Source: Paraglomus occultum
Lineage: Eukaryota; Glomeromycota; Glomeromycetes; Paraglomerales; Paraglomeraceae
Length of the DNA: 64,000 nt
Assembly: GCA_910592205.1 (NCBI GenBank)
Contig: CAJVPJ010000002.1
Coordinates: forward strand, 1-64,000
Direction of reading: 5' to 3'
This document shows, piece by piece, positions 12,191 to 23,375 of the stretch. A program made the translations under genes and the position numbers. Below the pieces are notes generated by a model. That model ran no database searches. It worked only from the letters and a program-made list of their open reading frames with translations, and was not told the origin of the DNA. The first letter of the stretch is position 1. Every line of letters begins with the position of its first letter.

Positions 12191-15100
12191 ATTTTCAGAA
12201 AGTCTATGGCAATCGACGCAAAATAATAATAATGGTATTAATCAGTTAATAACAATTATGGAAAGTATAATAATAATTTGTTTATCCTAATTTTATTCTC
12301 CTCAACCTTATCGTCATCATCAATCAGTCGATCATCTTAATCGCTGCCGATATGATCCTATGCAGTTACGGCAGTCGGCAAATATCTCAATGAGGATGGA
12401 TTCACTATTATTCATCATCTGAAAACTGGTCATGTTGTGCATCGCTGCTGCTATCCGTGTTTCTACTCTTGTTATTAGTAAAGGTTAATGGATAGCCACA
12501 TGCATCTGATGCTTCCTCGCTGTTGTGGTACATGAATTGCTTGACCCATTGTTTTATATCACGTGACATAATGATTAGTTGACATGTGATTACTTAATAG
12601 GTTGCATTCTGGTGACAAATAAATAATCATAATTACCGGTATGATCAATAGAATTTCTCCGAAGTTTAGGCCAAGTGTAAATGTGATAAACCTAATATAC
12701 CATAAGGGCAATATATATCCGTGTGTATTATGTAATTATGTCTTATGTGCTATTTGCATTAAATATATTCGTTTATTGACTAGAACGCACAGGGCATTTT
12801 TGGCTGACATTTCTACTTGCAAGTTCCGACAGACGACCATCGGACCGAGAGATAAACCAGATAACAAACACACATTATATTCACACAACGGAACAATTTC
12901 GCTTTATCTCTCTCTATATCGCAAAACGACGTTATCACGCATAACATAACCGCTGTGCTAAATTCGCTACATGTTCAGATGATCTCGGGGAATCCTGAAT
13001 ATGGAGCCTCGCATATTAGTTTAGATTGACTTCGTGCAGATTTTTCTCGCTCTGCAGAATTCGCCCTGTTTCCTAAAACTCTTTCATTTGGCAATGGGTA
13101 ACGAGAGATGGGCGGAACGGCGAACAAGAAGAATAATGGGTGTGATTGTGGTATGCGATAAAAACGTGGTGACAATTCCTTGAAAGATAAAGAGAAATAA
13201 AAAAAGGAATGTTTATGTATGCAACCCCATTGAACAGACATTAGTTTGGGGATTGTTTGTTGTAAAGTTTCTAAGATAGAATAAACGGTATGTCAAATGA
13301 CCCCATTATAATTATTGTCGATACATATATTTTTTTTGTTTGCTGCCTTTTCATTCTCTTGCACTTGGCGTGCTTAGCAAACGCCAAAGGTTGGGCTGTA
13401 AAAAAAAAAAAAGCAAGACAGGAAAGACAAATGGAAAGGCAAAACCATTGTTTAAGAGGAGCTGGGACAGGGTAAGTTAGATGCATTAGACAGACCACAC
13501 ATAACGAGCATGAAACAACAAATATGTATAATGAAATATGGCATACGAAAGCGATGACATATTAGACACAGTTTTTATACATATAATCATTAACTATGTG
13601 TGACTGGACCGTAGGTCATGCCATTATCGTCAACGACAAGCTAATAACACAGACCCCTTCACAGAAAACTGGTCAAGGGTATATAAAAAAATGACGTACT
13701 TTGTCTGAATATAGCCACATATTGAAGGGGGAGTACAACTTCTTTAACCTCACCAAACTTCATATTGCACAACACCGATTGCATCTATCGCCAAATAAGA
13801 AAAAACTGACGAATGAAAGTGAAGAAAAGTAAAAGCAAAGAAAAAAAAAACTCAGCCCCCAACTTCATATTCATGCCGCTTATTATTCTCTCTCAGACAA
13901 AGAAACGGTTTGGACCCTACATAATACCGAACATGCTAAAACAGTAATGTCTAGTAACACAGATTGTTTTGTTTGTGCAGTCGTAGAAATCTTTTTTTTT
14001 TTTTCGCTTTTGCGTAATGGTTAACAGAACAAACGTTGGAAAAAATGGAGAAAATAACAAGCTTAGACATTATCAAAAAGAATTGAAAAATAAAAAGTGG
14101 TATACTAGAAATGAAGCAACGGATTGACGAGTGATGACGACGACGACGATGATGATAGTTATGAGATAATGATTATTATGACAATGACGAACATGTATCG
14201 ATATGGTATGTGATGATGATACGTTTTATTGATATATACGCATGCAAGTGTGCATATTGAGCAACACGTTCCATTTACGCTGGTTGATGGTCTTTACCAT
14301 ACTAGTGCTCATAGAACTGTGAATTAGTGAAAAGCAATGTGTGGTATTTGGTTAACGTATAACAATTGTGGCTTGGGTAACGGAGAATGTCCCATGAACA
14401 AGTTGAAACAGAACGAGGGACAATTGTAGGTAACAAAAATACTATGTATGATTAGATATTATGGCATGCTGAATAAATAACGATGGTGCTTTATTAGTTA
14501 ATGAGATTTTAGGTAGATATGATAATAAATTTTATCGTATTCCCATAATCGTAATTATTCCTTATTCTTATTATTATCGTAATTACTACTGTTTTTATAA
14601 TCATAATTATAATTGTTATAATTATTCAGCTGTTATTATTATTGCTATTAATGGTTAACATTATTATTAATTAGAGTGTTATTCTAACCATTAATTATTT
14701 CCTACTTATTTATTTATTCTGCACTTATACAATGATGTATAGATATGACTGATAAATAGATATGATTTTATAGATTGATAATTTTCTCTTTTCCGCCTCA
14801 ATTGACTTTTATATGTTATACCTTACATGTATTACACTTTAATTGTATCTTTCAAGTCCCAGGTAAAATAATTATATCCAGATTAATTACATAATTATTT
14901 CCAAATTTCACTTTTTAGCCTATTCCCCGCTTCAGCCAGTATTGTTCCCTCATCCGCCGCCTCCTCCCCCACCCCCATCCCCCACACCCCCATCCTAACT
15001 CTTCTCATATGACCTATTTGCTTATTAAGGAATCATTCCAGTAAATTCAGGCAAACTTTACTTATTTATTTTTTTATAATACAATCGCCATTTCCGGTGA

Positions 15101-15781
15101 TATCACGTTTCTATTTCCCTTTCTTTCTTTCTTTCCCATCCACCACTTCCCATCCACCACTTTTCTTCCCTCTCTTCCGTTTCTTCCCATCTTTTTCATC
15201 ACGTCATTCCATATCCAGCTACTTCCTTGTTGAAACAACGCTTGATCATCCATTGTTTATTTCCCTTTAATCACTTTGTACAATGCTACTCATCTTTTTG
15301 ACAACGACTAATAATGATATGTGAACGTCAAATAAACTGTGTTTATTTATTTATTAAGACAAAGATGTCACAGTAACACCCCCAACCCGACTTTGTTGTC
15401 CGCTTGGTGATTACTTTGTGCTATTATCACATTTTCAAACAATGATTTTAATTAATATAATAATTAATATAATCAAACATAATCGCACATAATCATTGTT
15501 TATTTTTACTCTAACTTCTATTTATATTTCATATTCAATAAAGCCAATATGTACTTTTTATTTGGATGTGTATATTCGGAGAAACAAACCTTATTTAATT
15601 GTAACGTGAATAGTAGGATTACAACCACAATAAAATTAGCGTTGATTCCTTTCTGCTCTTTGTTCGTTCTTACAAGGTTGCTCTTGGTAACGAGAACGTT
15701 GCAATTCGTCTTAGAATTCGTACTGCTGCTCTTTGCAAGACTGAACCCTATAACCCTTAGTGACGATCATACCTACGAATA
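12191..15781. other. Long intergenic region upstream of E2F
   Basis: About 3.6 kb with no gene I can support. It contains simple-sequence tracts: a GAC/GAT run at 14132-14157, a C-rich strand at about 14955-14996, and a TTTC run near 15114-15136. From about 14500 to 15000 it is very AT-rich with TTAT/ATTA runs. The pyrimidine-rich part (about 14930-15200) could belong to the E2F promoter or a 5' UTR. Confidence 0.45.
14132..14157. repeat. GAY microsatellite
   Basis: A GAT/GAC trinucleotide run about 26 bp long. It lies in no open frame of consequence and is a simple repeat. Confidence 0.7.
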
Positions 15782-17933
15782 ATGAGTAAAGACCACAGAA
15801 CGAATATAAGGCGAGAAGTAGCAAAGGCCATGCTATCAGCTCCTGTACGCGCAAATACCTACCCACAAATGCGCAGAAAGGCATACACCAAGAGGCAGTC
15901 TCTTGACTTGACACCGGACGGTATGTTGAGAATTTCACATTATGTTAGAATTCAATTAGAATGCAGACATCCGCTTCCCCCCTCTCCCACCCCCAACCTC
16001 CTCCAACAAAGCACAAAAGAAACCGCTCCTGAAATCGCAATTCGCATTCAAATATCCCGTTCTCTGTGAATACCTTACAAACAACTCATGACAATCCACC
16101 TTATCATCCATTCCCACAATACTATATCGCTAATCTCTCCTCATTTTCCCAACAAACTTTCTCTCACACAACTTAGGCCCCAGCCAGACACCTCCTACCG
16201 TAACTTCATGCCGTTATGACAGTTCGCTTGGCTTGCTTACCAAAAAGTTTGTTTGTCTACTCAAAGAATCCAAAGACGGCGATTTAGATCTCAACAAAGC
16301 AGCCACTGCATTAAAAGTTCAGAAGCGAAGGATTTATGATATAACTAATGTACTCGAAGGCATCTGTTTAATCGAAAAGAATTCAAAGAATCATGTCAGG
16401 TGGAAGTAAGTTATTTGGGTAGAGTCGCATTGGAAAAGGGATGGAGGAGTAAAGGGGAGATAATTGAACGAGTTGCGAACGAAAGGAAAAGCCTTTCGTT
16501 TCAACTCATTGCTACATACTTTTCAATAGTTAACCTTCATTATATATCTATATACTATTTAATACAATTACAATACCATTAACTTAATTATCAACTAGTT
16601 CGCTACCTATTCGCTATTAAGCTCTATATATTAATCAAATCAATTTCTCTTCTGCTCCTCAGAGGCCCTCCACAACAATCCGTAATGGGTTTGCGAACAG
16701 ATTATAAAAAGCGAATCGAAGAACTAAAAAAAGCCAATGCGGATCTCGGGTTGCAGAAACAGCAACTAGAAAAAGCGAGTGAAACAATTGAATCAGATAT
16801 AAAAGCTATTTTTGAAAACGAACAAACACGCAGGTAAAGAAGTATTTTGATAAAATTGCCAAAATCACGTGTATTGTATGACCATGTGACTGATGATAGA
16901 TCTGTTGATTATCACGCAGGCTAGCCGTGGTGTACCAATCCGACGTTGAGAATGTCACTTCTCCACGAGACGAGCTTGTTATTGCTATTAATACCAGCAA
17001 CAGAGCTGAATTACAAATTCCCGACCCAGTCGAGGTGAGAACGAAAATCAGCTAATAGATTTGAATTTATTGACACGAATTTCAATTTTTTACTCGCGCT
17101 CACATTCTCAATCCTAATGTTTTCCATTAATGTAGGTCGATCAACCTAACCAACAAGGATACAAAGTTCATGTCTATGAACCACCGAACGATACAGTTAA
17201 CATATACAACCTAACATCATCGTGCTCTACCAATTCCTCTTTATTTGCACCATCTCCACCATCTCCATTTTCTTCGTCTCCATCATCAGTATCGTCGTTT
17301 TCATCGCCTTCATCGTCGCCATCATTCACCCCGCCTTCCTCACACTTGTCTCTACCAATTTCAACATCACCCTTACCGACAACATACCCGTACGCTTTAC
17401 CCTCTCCGCAATATCCAAGCCGTACGAACGTTACGAGTCATAATAGCCATTCGAACAACAATCAACACAATTCGGGTTCGCTATTACCGATCAATTCTAA
17501 TCGTCGCGTCAGTAACTCGATTATACTTCCGCCGCCATATATACCGTATGGACAGACGACGCCGATGTCCACGCCTCCTGGAGAGGATTATGATATGAGT
17601 AATTGCACTAGTGAAGAAGAAGAGGATTATTGTAGACGAGAGTTGTGCATAAAGGATGGATACACGCATAGCCATAACGGACAACAACAGCAACAGACAA
17701 GTCATGGTTGTGAAGATGTTCGCGGATATAATCACGACAATGTTCGGGTATATTCTTATCGACCCAATACGGACAATTACTGTTATTATAGACAGCATTC
17801 TTTCGATGATGTGGAGACTAGCAATCGGTTAAAGGAGTACGATTTTGCATACGCAAGACAGAATTCGCGTGATTTATTAAGATTTGATGATTATCATTAT
17901 CAGAGACGTGTAACAGAATTTAGAATGTGTTGA
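15782..17933 (+). CDS. E2F-family transcription factor
   Basis: Sequence-specific regulator of G1/S genes, normally binding DNA as a heterodimer with DP. Five exons (15782-15920, 16177-16405, 16663-16833, 16920-17034, 17136-17933) sum to 1452 nt, giving 483 residues. The winged-helix DNA-binding domain lies at about 59-123 and carries the hallmark recognition sequence [12 protein letters not shown] at about 97-108, followed by [10 protein letters not shown] heptad-like coiled coil ([18 protein letters not shown] onward) covers about 130-175. A marked-box region follows, with [22 protein letters not shown] and YKVHVYEPP, matching E2F's RLAYVTYEDI, DQTVIAI and YQIHL elements. The last exon encodes a Ser/Pro-rich then Asn/His/Tyr/Gln-rich region of about 200 residues. 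Near the C-terminus, [12 protein letters not shown] faintly recalls the acidic-aromatic pocket-protein motif of E2F; that likeness is only suggestive. Serine-proline sites in the 5' exon could be kinase targets. Confidence 0.9.
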
Positions 17934-20079
17934 GGACGAAGACGTTTGTCGTGTTGGGGTTTATCCAGTTTTTTTGTATTTGGTGGCGTTTATACTGCTA
18001 TTATTATTCATATCGACGTTTGTAATAATAGCGATTGAGATAGTATTTCTGCGATACTATTATATATACTCTACGAAATACTTTGAAAAAAATTCGATTT
18101 CACAATTCGGAATTGTTTTCTTTTTTAGAAAAACAAAACTCATAACAAAATCAGATGGACATTGGAAAAGGATTTGATTTGTTAATCTCATCCTCACTTT
18201 TCACGTAAAAAAAAAGATAATTTCTTTTTTTTTGCAAAATCAATATTTTTTACATAAATTTGAACGTAGTTTTTTTTCATCGATTTTAAAACACATTCAT
18301 TCCCTTCCTTTTTTTCTTAAGAACAGCTAAAAAAAAGATAACTATAAAGTTATAGTTATAATATAAAGATAAAAATATATATCAAGCAGTATTTGATACG
18401 ATACACATAAAATATAAGCAAAAAAAAAATAAATAAACTTTGAATATACTGATGTAATATACAAACAAATGTATATACGGAGCGTGAATATATGACAATG
18501 TGTATAATATAATGTGTGTAATAATGCGCATAATAATAACACCGTATATACACGGCATAAATTTAACAATAGAGAAGATCGATCCCAAAATTGAAAAATC
18601 AGCTTGCCCCAAGCTTTTCGACAAAATTGACGGATTAGATAATACTTGCAAAATTAACTCCGACAGTACAGCAAACAAACAACTGTGCGGCATATCATTT
18701 GTGGCGTAAGCAGAAGGCATTATTTGTGTGGCTATGTGCTTCTTTGTATACATTCATGCGTGTTTAAATTAAATTAAGATGGACTATGACAATCTATTAG
18801 AAGAAAAGTCACTGGGGTAAATTGAGAACAATGGAGCAACAATTGGAACATGCAAACATATGCAAACGGAATCAGACAAGTGAAATTTTGACGTCATTGT
18901 TGTATGAACAAGGACGGGATAATAGAAAATACAAACCATTCAAGCATTCTATGCGGCTGCTGTTCTCCGATCTCTACTCCCGGGCTCAATTCTGTAAAAA
19001 AAAAAAAAGACACAGATTCTAGCAAATGAACAGCAAGGCACTTGTCGAAAATCGCAGCGTGTACTTTTGTTTTTATTTCGGTGAATAACTCCTCCTCTCT
19101 CGACTTGGTTCAACAGGCAAGAAACGACTAATTTGAATGTGCTGTGTGTTTTGGATATCCGCAAAGGTGACTTTTTCTTTTCTTAATATTTGCTAGTAAT
19201 TTGTCGTCGATAATCTAAACGATGCTGGACTGACCAGAATAATGATGACCGGCATATTACTGCAAGAGAGTCTTAGAGTCAATATATACAGTAAGTACGT
19301 TTCTGGAATAACAATAATTTTTACGCACTCGGAAACTTTGAAGAAATTTGTACTATGATTATGGTCTTTTTCTGCTATCAATTGACGCTTTTGTCACGCA
19401 TGGACAACATTTAGACTAGATGAAAATAGTTTCGCGTCTACACATACGTTTTGAAAAAATTTTGTAAGTAAAAAACTTACCGATTTACAAAGAAGTAGTA
19501 TTCTTGGTAAGACAAGGATCAGATAAAGCCAAGTCCCTTTTCGATGCTCGCATTCTTACACGCATATTGAAATGCGTTAGGCAATTTTTGGAAAAAAAAG
19601 AAAACATGCTATCTCGTAAACGAACGGGTGGCGGGTTATGTGAACAACATATGTACAAGAGAATGAAATGAATGGCGTATAACCGTGATTTCAGTATATC
19701 GATCAATAAGAAGGATGATGAATAAGCTTTAATAGCAGTGATTTTATAAACATCTATATTTCTATTCGAAATTTGTTTAGCAAGTACCATTAAGAAAAAA
19801 ATCGAACATGGAAGCTAAAAAAATATGATTATTATTATCCCGCATTTGACAAAACTTAAAGAGAAAATTTACTCCAAAGGCAATTAATAGCAAAAGTCAA
19901 TAGATTAACTTAATGACTTATATTTAATACTATTCTCGGCTGCTCGAAAAGTCACAGCATGTGCATACCGACTTTTTTAATAAGGTCATGAGTAATGAAA
20001 ATGGTTGGTTGGTCATTTGGGGTCAAAATCATGTTTTTGTTATATAGAGTTTCTCGCTATTCTAAAATCCTTGGCTATA
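17934..20079. other. Intergenic, no recognised gene
   Basis: AT-rich, with poly(A) and poly(T) tracts at 18190-18330 and 18418-18430. Short frames on both strands (for example 18382-18753 minus and 18822-19022 plus) show biased low-complexity peptides and no family motif. Confidence 0.45.
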
Positions 20080-20670
20080 ACCGTAATGGACGATCTTTAT
20101 CCGTTTGACTGTTTACACATTTTTACTCTGTCGATATTAATGTACATATTGGAGAACGAATTTGCGAACTCTATTTCATACAAAAATTATTTCGTATCCC
20201 AAAGCGTTAATCTGCAAGTTTCAAAAATGTAATCAACCGTAATGAGAAGAAAAATCTTCTATTCTTCGCTAACTTTGTGAGAATGCTTCTCAACGAATAT
20301 GAAGATAACGAGCTTGTATTCAAAAGTTTCGATACCGTTAAGCGCCAACACTCTAACAACAACGAAAAGAAAAAGGTGTGTTGAGATTTTGGATTTTGGA
20401 TCTCACGTGCTTGAGTTGAGCAATTTGATGTTAAAGGAAAAATTATTGCATTCTCTGTCTTTATCAGTAACTCCAACAATGGTTTATAATGTTGCTGCAT
20501 CAATTATTCTTGCTCTCAAAACTCTTCATCATGCTGTGTTCACGAAGGTGCATCTGATTCAAACATAATTGCAAATTGACACCTCAACTTGAAAGGCAAA
20601 CAGAACAATTTATTTCAATTGTGAAGTGTGCAGCAGATAAAGTGCCATCATATTTACTGTACATGTAAAT
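20080..20670 (+). pseudogene. Decayed coding sequence, possibly a B-type cyclin fragment
   Basis: No intact gene, but successive plus-strand frames carry protein-like segments in an order that recalls a mitotic cyclin. Around 20090-20230 there is ILMYILENEFANSISY followed by KNYFVSQS, resembling the DI..YL..LE....P...Y...Q segment before the cyclin box. At 20398-20568 comes a VLELSNLML then PTMVYNVAASIILALKTL pattern, like the YLLELSL...PS..AAAA..LALK helix of the second cyclin fold. At about 20583-20668 a TPQLERQTEQFISIVKCAAD piece follows. Stops and frame changes separate them, and the middle part (20218-20386) does not look like a cyclin box. The resemblance is by eye and could be chance in low-complexity sequence. 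Confidence 0.22.
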
Positions 20671-21210
20671 GCTGAATTTGTACCACTATTAATAATTTAT
20701 TTTGAACATTCATATGTTGATGAATTTTCTAGCTTCCCAGAAAATATTCAAAAATTCACCACTGATCTCAGTCTTCAATATAAAAATGCTTAGCAGAGTG
20801 TAAACTACACACCACGTGGAAGAACCAAGTATCTTTGGTGGAATTATCTCAAAATATGTGAATAATCATTGTGTTGAATGTGATAAACGGTCGGGTTGAC
20901 TACAGCAAATGGATAATGCAATTCAAAGAAAGTAATAATCATTTCGGTAAAACGGAATTCGGTATAATAAGGTTCAATATAGTTTAACTGTACATGTATG
21001 TGTCTTAGTATCTTGGACCTAGAGTGACTGTTTCGCCGTTCAAGAGGGAAAGTGCACACTCGTAATTTCATTAAAATTCATAATGATAAATAAAATATTT
21101 TAAAATTAGTCCTCATACTCACAAGCCATCACATAAAAGTCGCAGATTGTTAATTTGCTGCTCTTCGCCGTTTATTATAGTAAACAAACGTTGCCACCCA
21201 CTTACCACGT

Positions 21211-21380
21211 TGAGGTGGCAGCATATCAAGTGGGTTTAACCTAAACGGGATCAATCATCTCTGGGATCAAAGATCAACCGATTAGGATTTTACAAAAAAT
21301 TATATGTATTCAATAATGCTTGCCTGACATCTAAGTTCATAAACATCCCTCGATTGCAAGCTGAGGTGGCAGCATATCAA
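21211..21380. repeat. Pair of 19 bp direct repeats just before the minisatellite
   Basis: TGAGGTGGCAGCATATCAA occurs at 21211-21229 and again at 21362-21380, the second copy ending 10 bp before the minisatellite. The 132 bp between the copies is not itself repeated. The pair may mark a duplicated insertion edge. Confidence 0.7.
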
Positions 21381-21390
21381 ACACGTACTT

Positions 21391-21594
21391 TATCCTAGCC
21401 AGTAGGATGTAGAGTATCCTAACCAGTAGGATGTAGATGGAGTATCCTAGCCAGTAGGATGTAGATGGAGTATCCTAGCCAGTAGGATGTAGATGGAGTA
21501 TCCTAGCCAGTAGGATGTAGAGTATCCTAGCCAGTAGGATGTAGATGGAGTATCCTATCCAGTAGGATAGAGTGTCCTAACCAGTAGGACTAAG
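21391..21594. repeat. Minisatellite of eight 22-28 bp units
   Basis: Units begin at 21391, 21415, 21443, 21471, 21499, 21523, 21551 and 21573, with lengths 24, 28, 28, 28, 24, 28, 22 and 22. The core is TATCCTAGCCAGTAGGATGT followed by AGATGGAG in the long form or AGAG in the short. Each unit contains the inverted pair TCCTA..TAGGA around a five-base GCCAG spacer, so every unit can fold into a small hairpin. The last two units are the most diverged. Not a CRISPR: there are no unique spacers. Confidence 0.9.
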
Positions 21595-22241
21595 GGACTA
21601 TGTACAGTTGTTTGTTTGCATCCATGGAAGGGAGCCCAGGTATTTATGCTTGTTGCGAAAATGTTCCGAAATATGGGATGGAAAACTTTTTGATTGGGCC
21701 GCACGTAATAATACTATATATTTCTCATTTTACACGAAAAGTTGTTTATACTGCGGGTGCCCCTGAGGTATTAACGCGTACGTAAACAACCCCCTTTCCA
21801 CAGTCTAACTTTACAACTAAATTTGTGTTTGGTAATTTGTCTTACTATTACCACACACCTAACCTTGACCAAAAACATGTCATTATTTCATAACGTCTCG
21901 ACAAGTGACAAAGAGGCAAACACTGTTTGTATTCTGTAAGCAAAAGAGTAGCTTGGATTATTATAACTTTACATAAATCTGTCACGGTAAGTGCCCGTAA
22001 ACTGTCCATATGCACTATTACCATTGCTCCATCCGAAATACCCACAAACAACAAGTTTTCTAAATAACCCTGGCTTGACATTCAAATTGACAACCATTAC
22101 AAGTCATTGTCGTTAATCATTTTGGGTACGATATGATATTTTATTTCTTTAATAGGATATAATGCGATTGATGCTTTGCATGATCTGATTGTCCTGACGC
22201 TTATTATAGCTTTAGTTTGGCGGTGGCTATCATGATAATAA

Positions 22242-22390
22242 TGTTGTACCTCAGTTGGGAACCTGTCTCAGTTCTGGACTGAGATAACTGAGTTCTGGAC
22301 TGAGTGTCTGGGTTCTGGACTGAGACAACTGAGTTCTGGACTGAGTGACTGGGTTCTGAACTGAGACAGGTCCTGAACTCAGACACAACA
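22242..22390. mobile_element. Small terminal-inverted-repeat element (copy 1)
   Basis: The left end reads TGTTGTACCTCAGTTGGGA. The reverse complement of the right end starts TGTTGTGTCTGAGTTCAGGA, giving imperfect terminal inverted repeats of about 20 bp. Between them, TTCTGGACTGAG recurs at 22272, 22293, 22313 and 22334, and as TTCTGAACTGAG at 22354, a period of 20-21 bp. Related copies occur at 38285-38481 and 60687-60745. There is no coding capacity and no clear target-site duplication. It is consistent with a MITE or another non-autonomous element. Confidence 0.6.
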
Positions 22391-22520
22391 CTTGGTTATT
22401 ATCAGACGTCTGTGAATTTTGCTGCATAAATGGCTTTGACACTTAGCTTGTTGCTCGGTTTTAACTTTCTCGTTGATTCTTAGATACTCATAATTATATG
22501 TAAGTTATTCGGCTGAGCTA

Positions 22521-22573
22521 AATGAACGAGAAAAAAATGAACGAGAAAAAAATGAAGAGAAAAAAATGAAGAG
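22521..22573. repeat. Short A-rich tandem repeat
   Basis: Imperfect tandem copies of ATGAACGAGAAAAAA and then ATGAAGAGAAAAAA. A low-complexity run between the small element and the inositol phosphatase gene. Confidence 0.7.
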
Positions 22574-23375
22574 TAAAATAAGTGACCTGCCAGCTATTCC
22601 TTGACTCAGCGAAGGAATTATGGATTTTTCTCCGTCTAATTACTTTCGTCTTGAAAGTCGTCGTCTACGTGGAAAGTATTAGTAAAACATAGGAAGATTT
22701 TTACTTTCAAAATATGTATTGTGCGTATAATTATGCAAGTAACAATATATTCTGTATCGGTTTAAAGCTATCAATCCATTCCTTCAGACTACTATTGTAA
22801 AAAGTTGTGTGCCACAAGGTAATCTATTTCAATTCGTCTTTGTTGCTGTCACGTTTAAACGATAACACGAAACACGCGTATCGATTTAGCGGAGAAAATT
22901 ACTGCACAAGATTTATGAAGGTTAACTCATAAATAACCACTGAGGAACATCGTGTCGATATGCTTACACTTCCCAAGCAAGTGGACCAGATCTGTGTTCA
23001 AGTTTGAAATCCTACAGAGACAATCACTCAAACCTCGGTGATTACGTAGAATATATCTGGCTGACATACTGGAAAAAATACAGAAGAGCCGACGATGTTT
23101 AGATCTATACCTCAAAGCGGATATACCTTTTGGGTATGTTGGTAGACAGGAAGAGCAACATCAGATGTCAATCAAAACTTATAGTTGAAGAGAGCCTCTA
23201 TTTTTGTGAAGCTTTATCTTGGACAGCTAACGAACATCAAAGATGGATCACTGAAGTCTAATCTGTTTGCATAATATCCTTTTGTTTGCAGCACGATCGG
23301 AATAAACACAAATGCAGTATGCCAATGAATGCAATATAAATAATTCTATACTGTATGTCCATCAATGCCCAGCCT

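Noticed and set aside
21391-21594. CRISPR-like spacing of repeats
   Set aside because: Units are contiguous without unique spacers and the genome is eukaryotic. It is a minisatellite.
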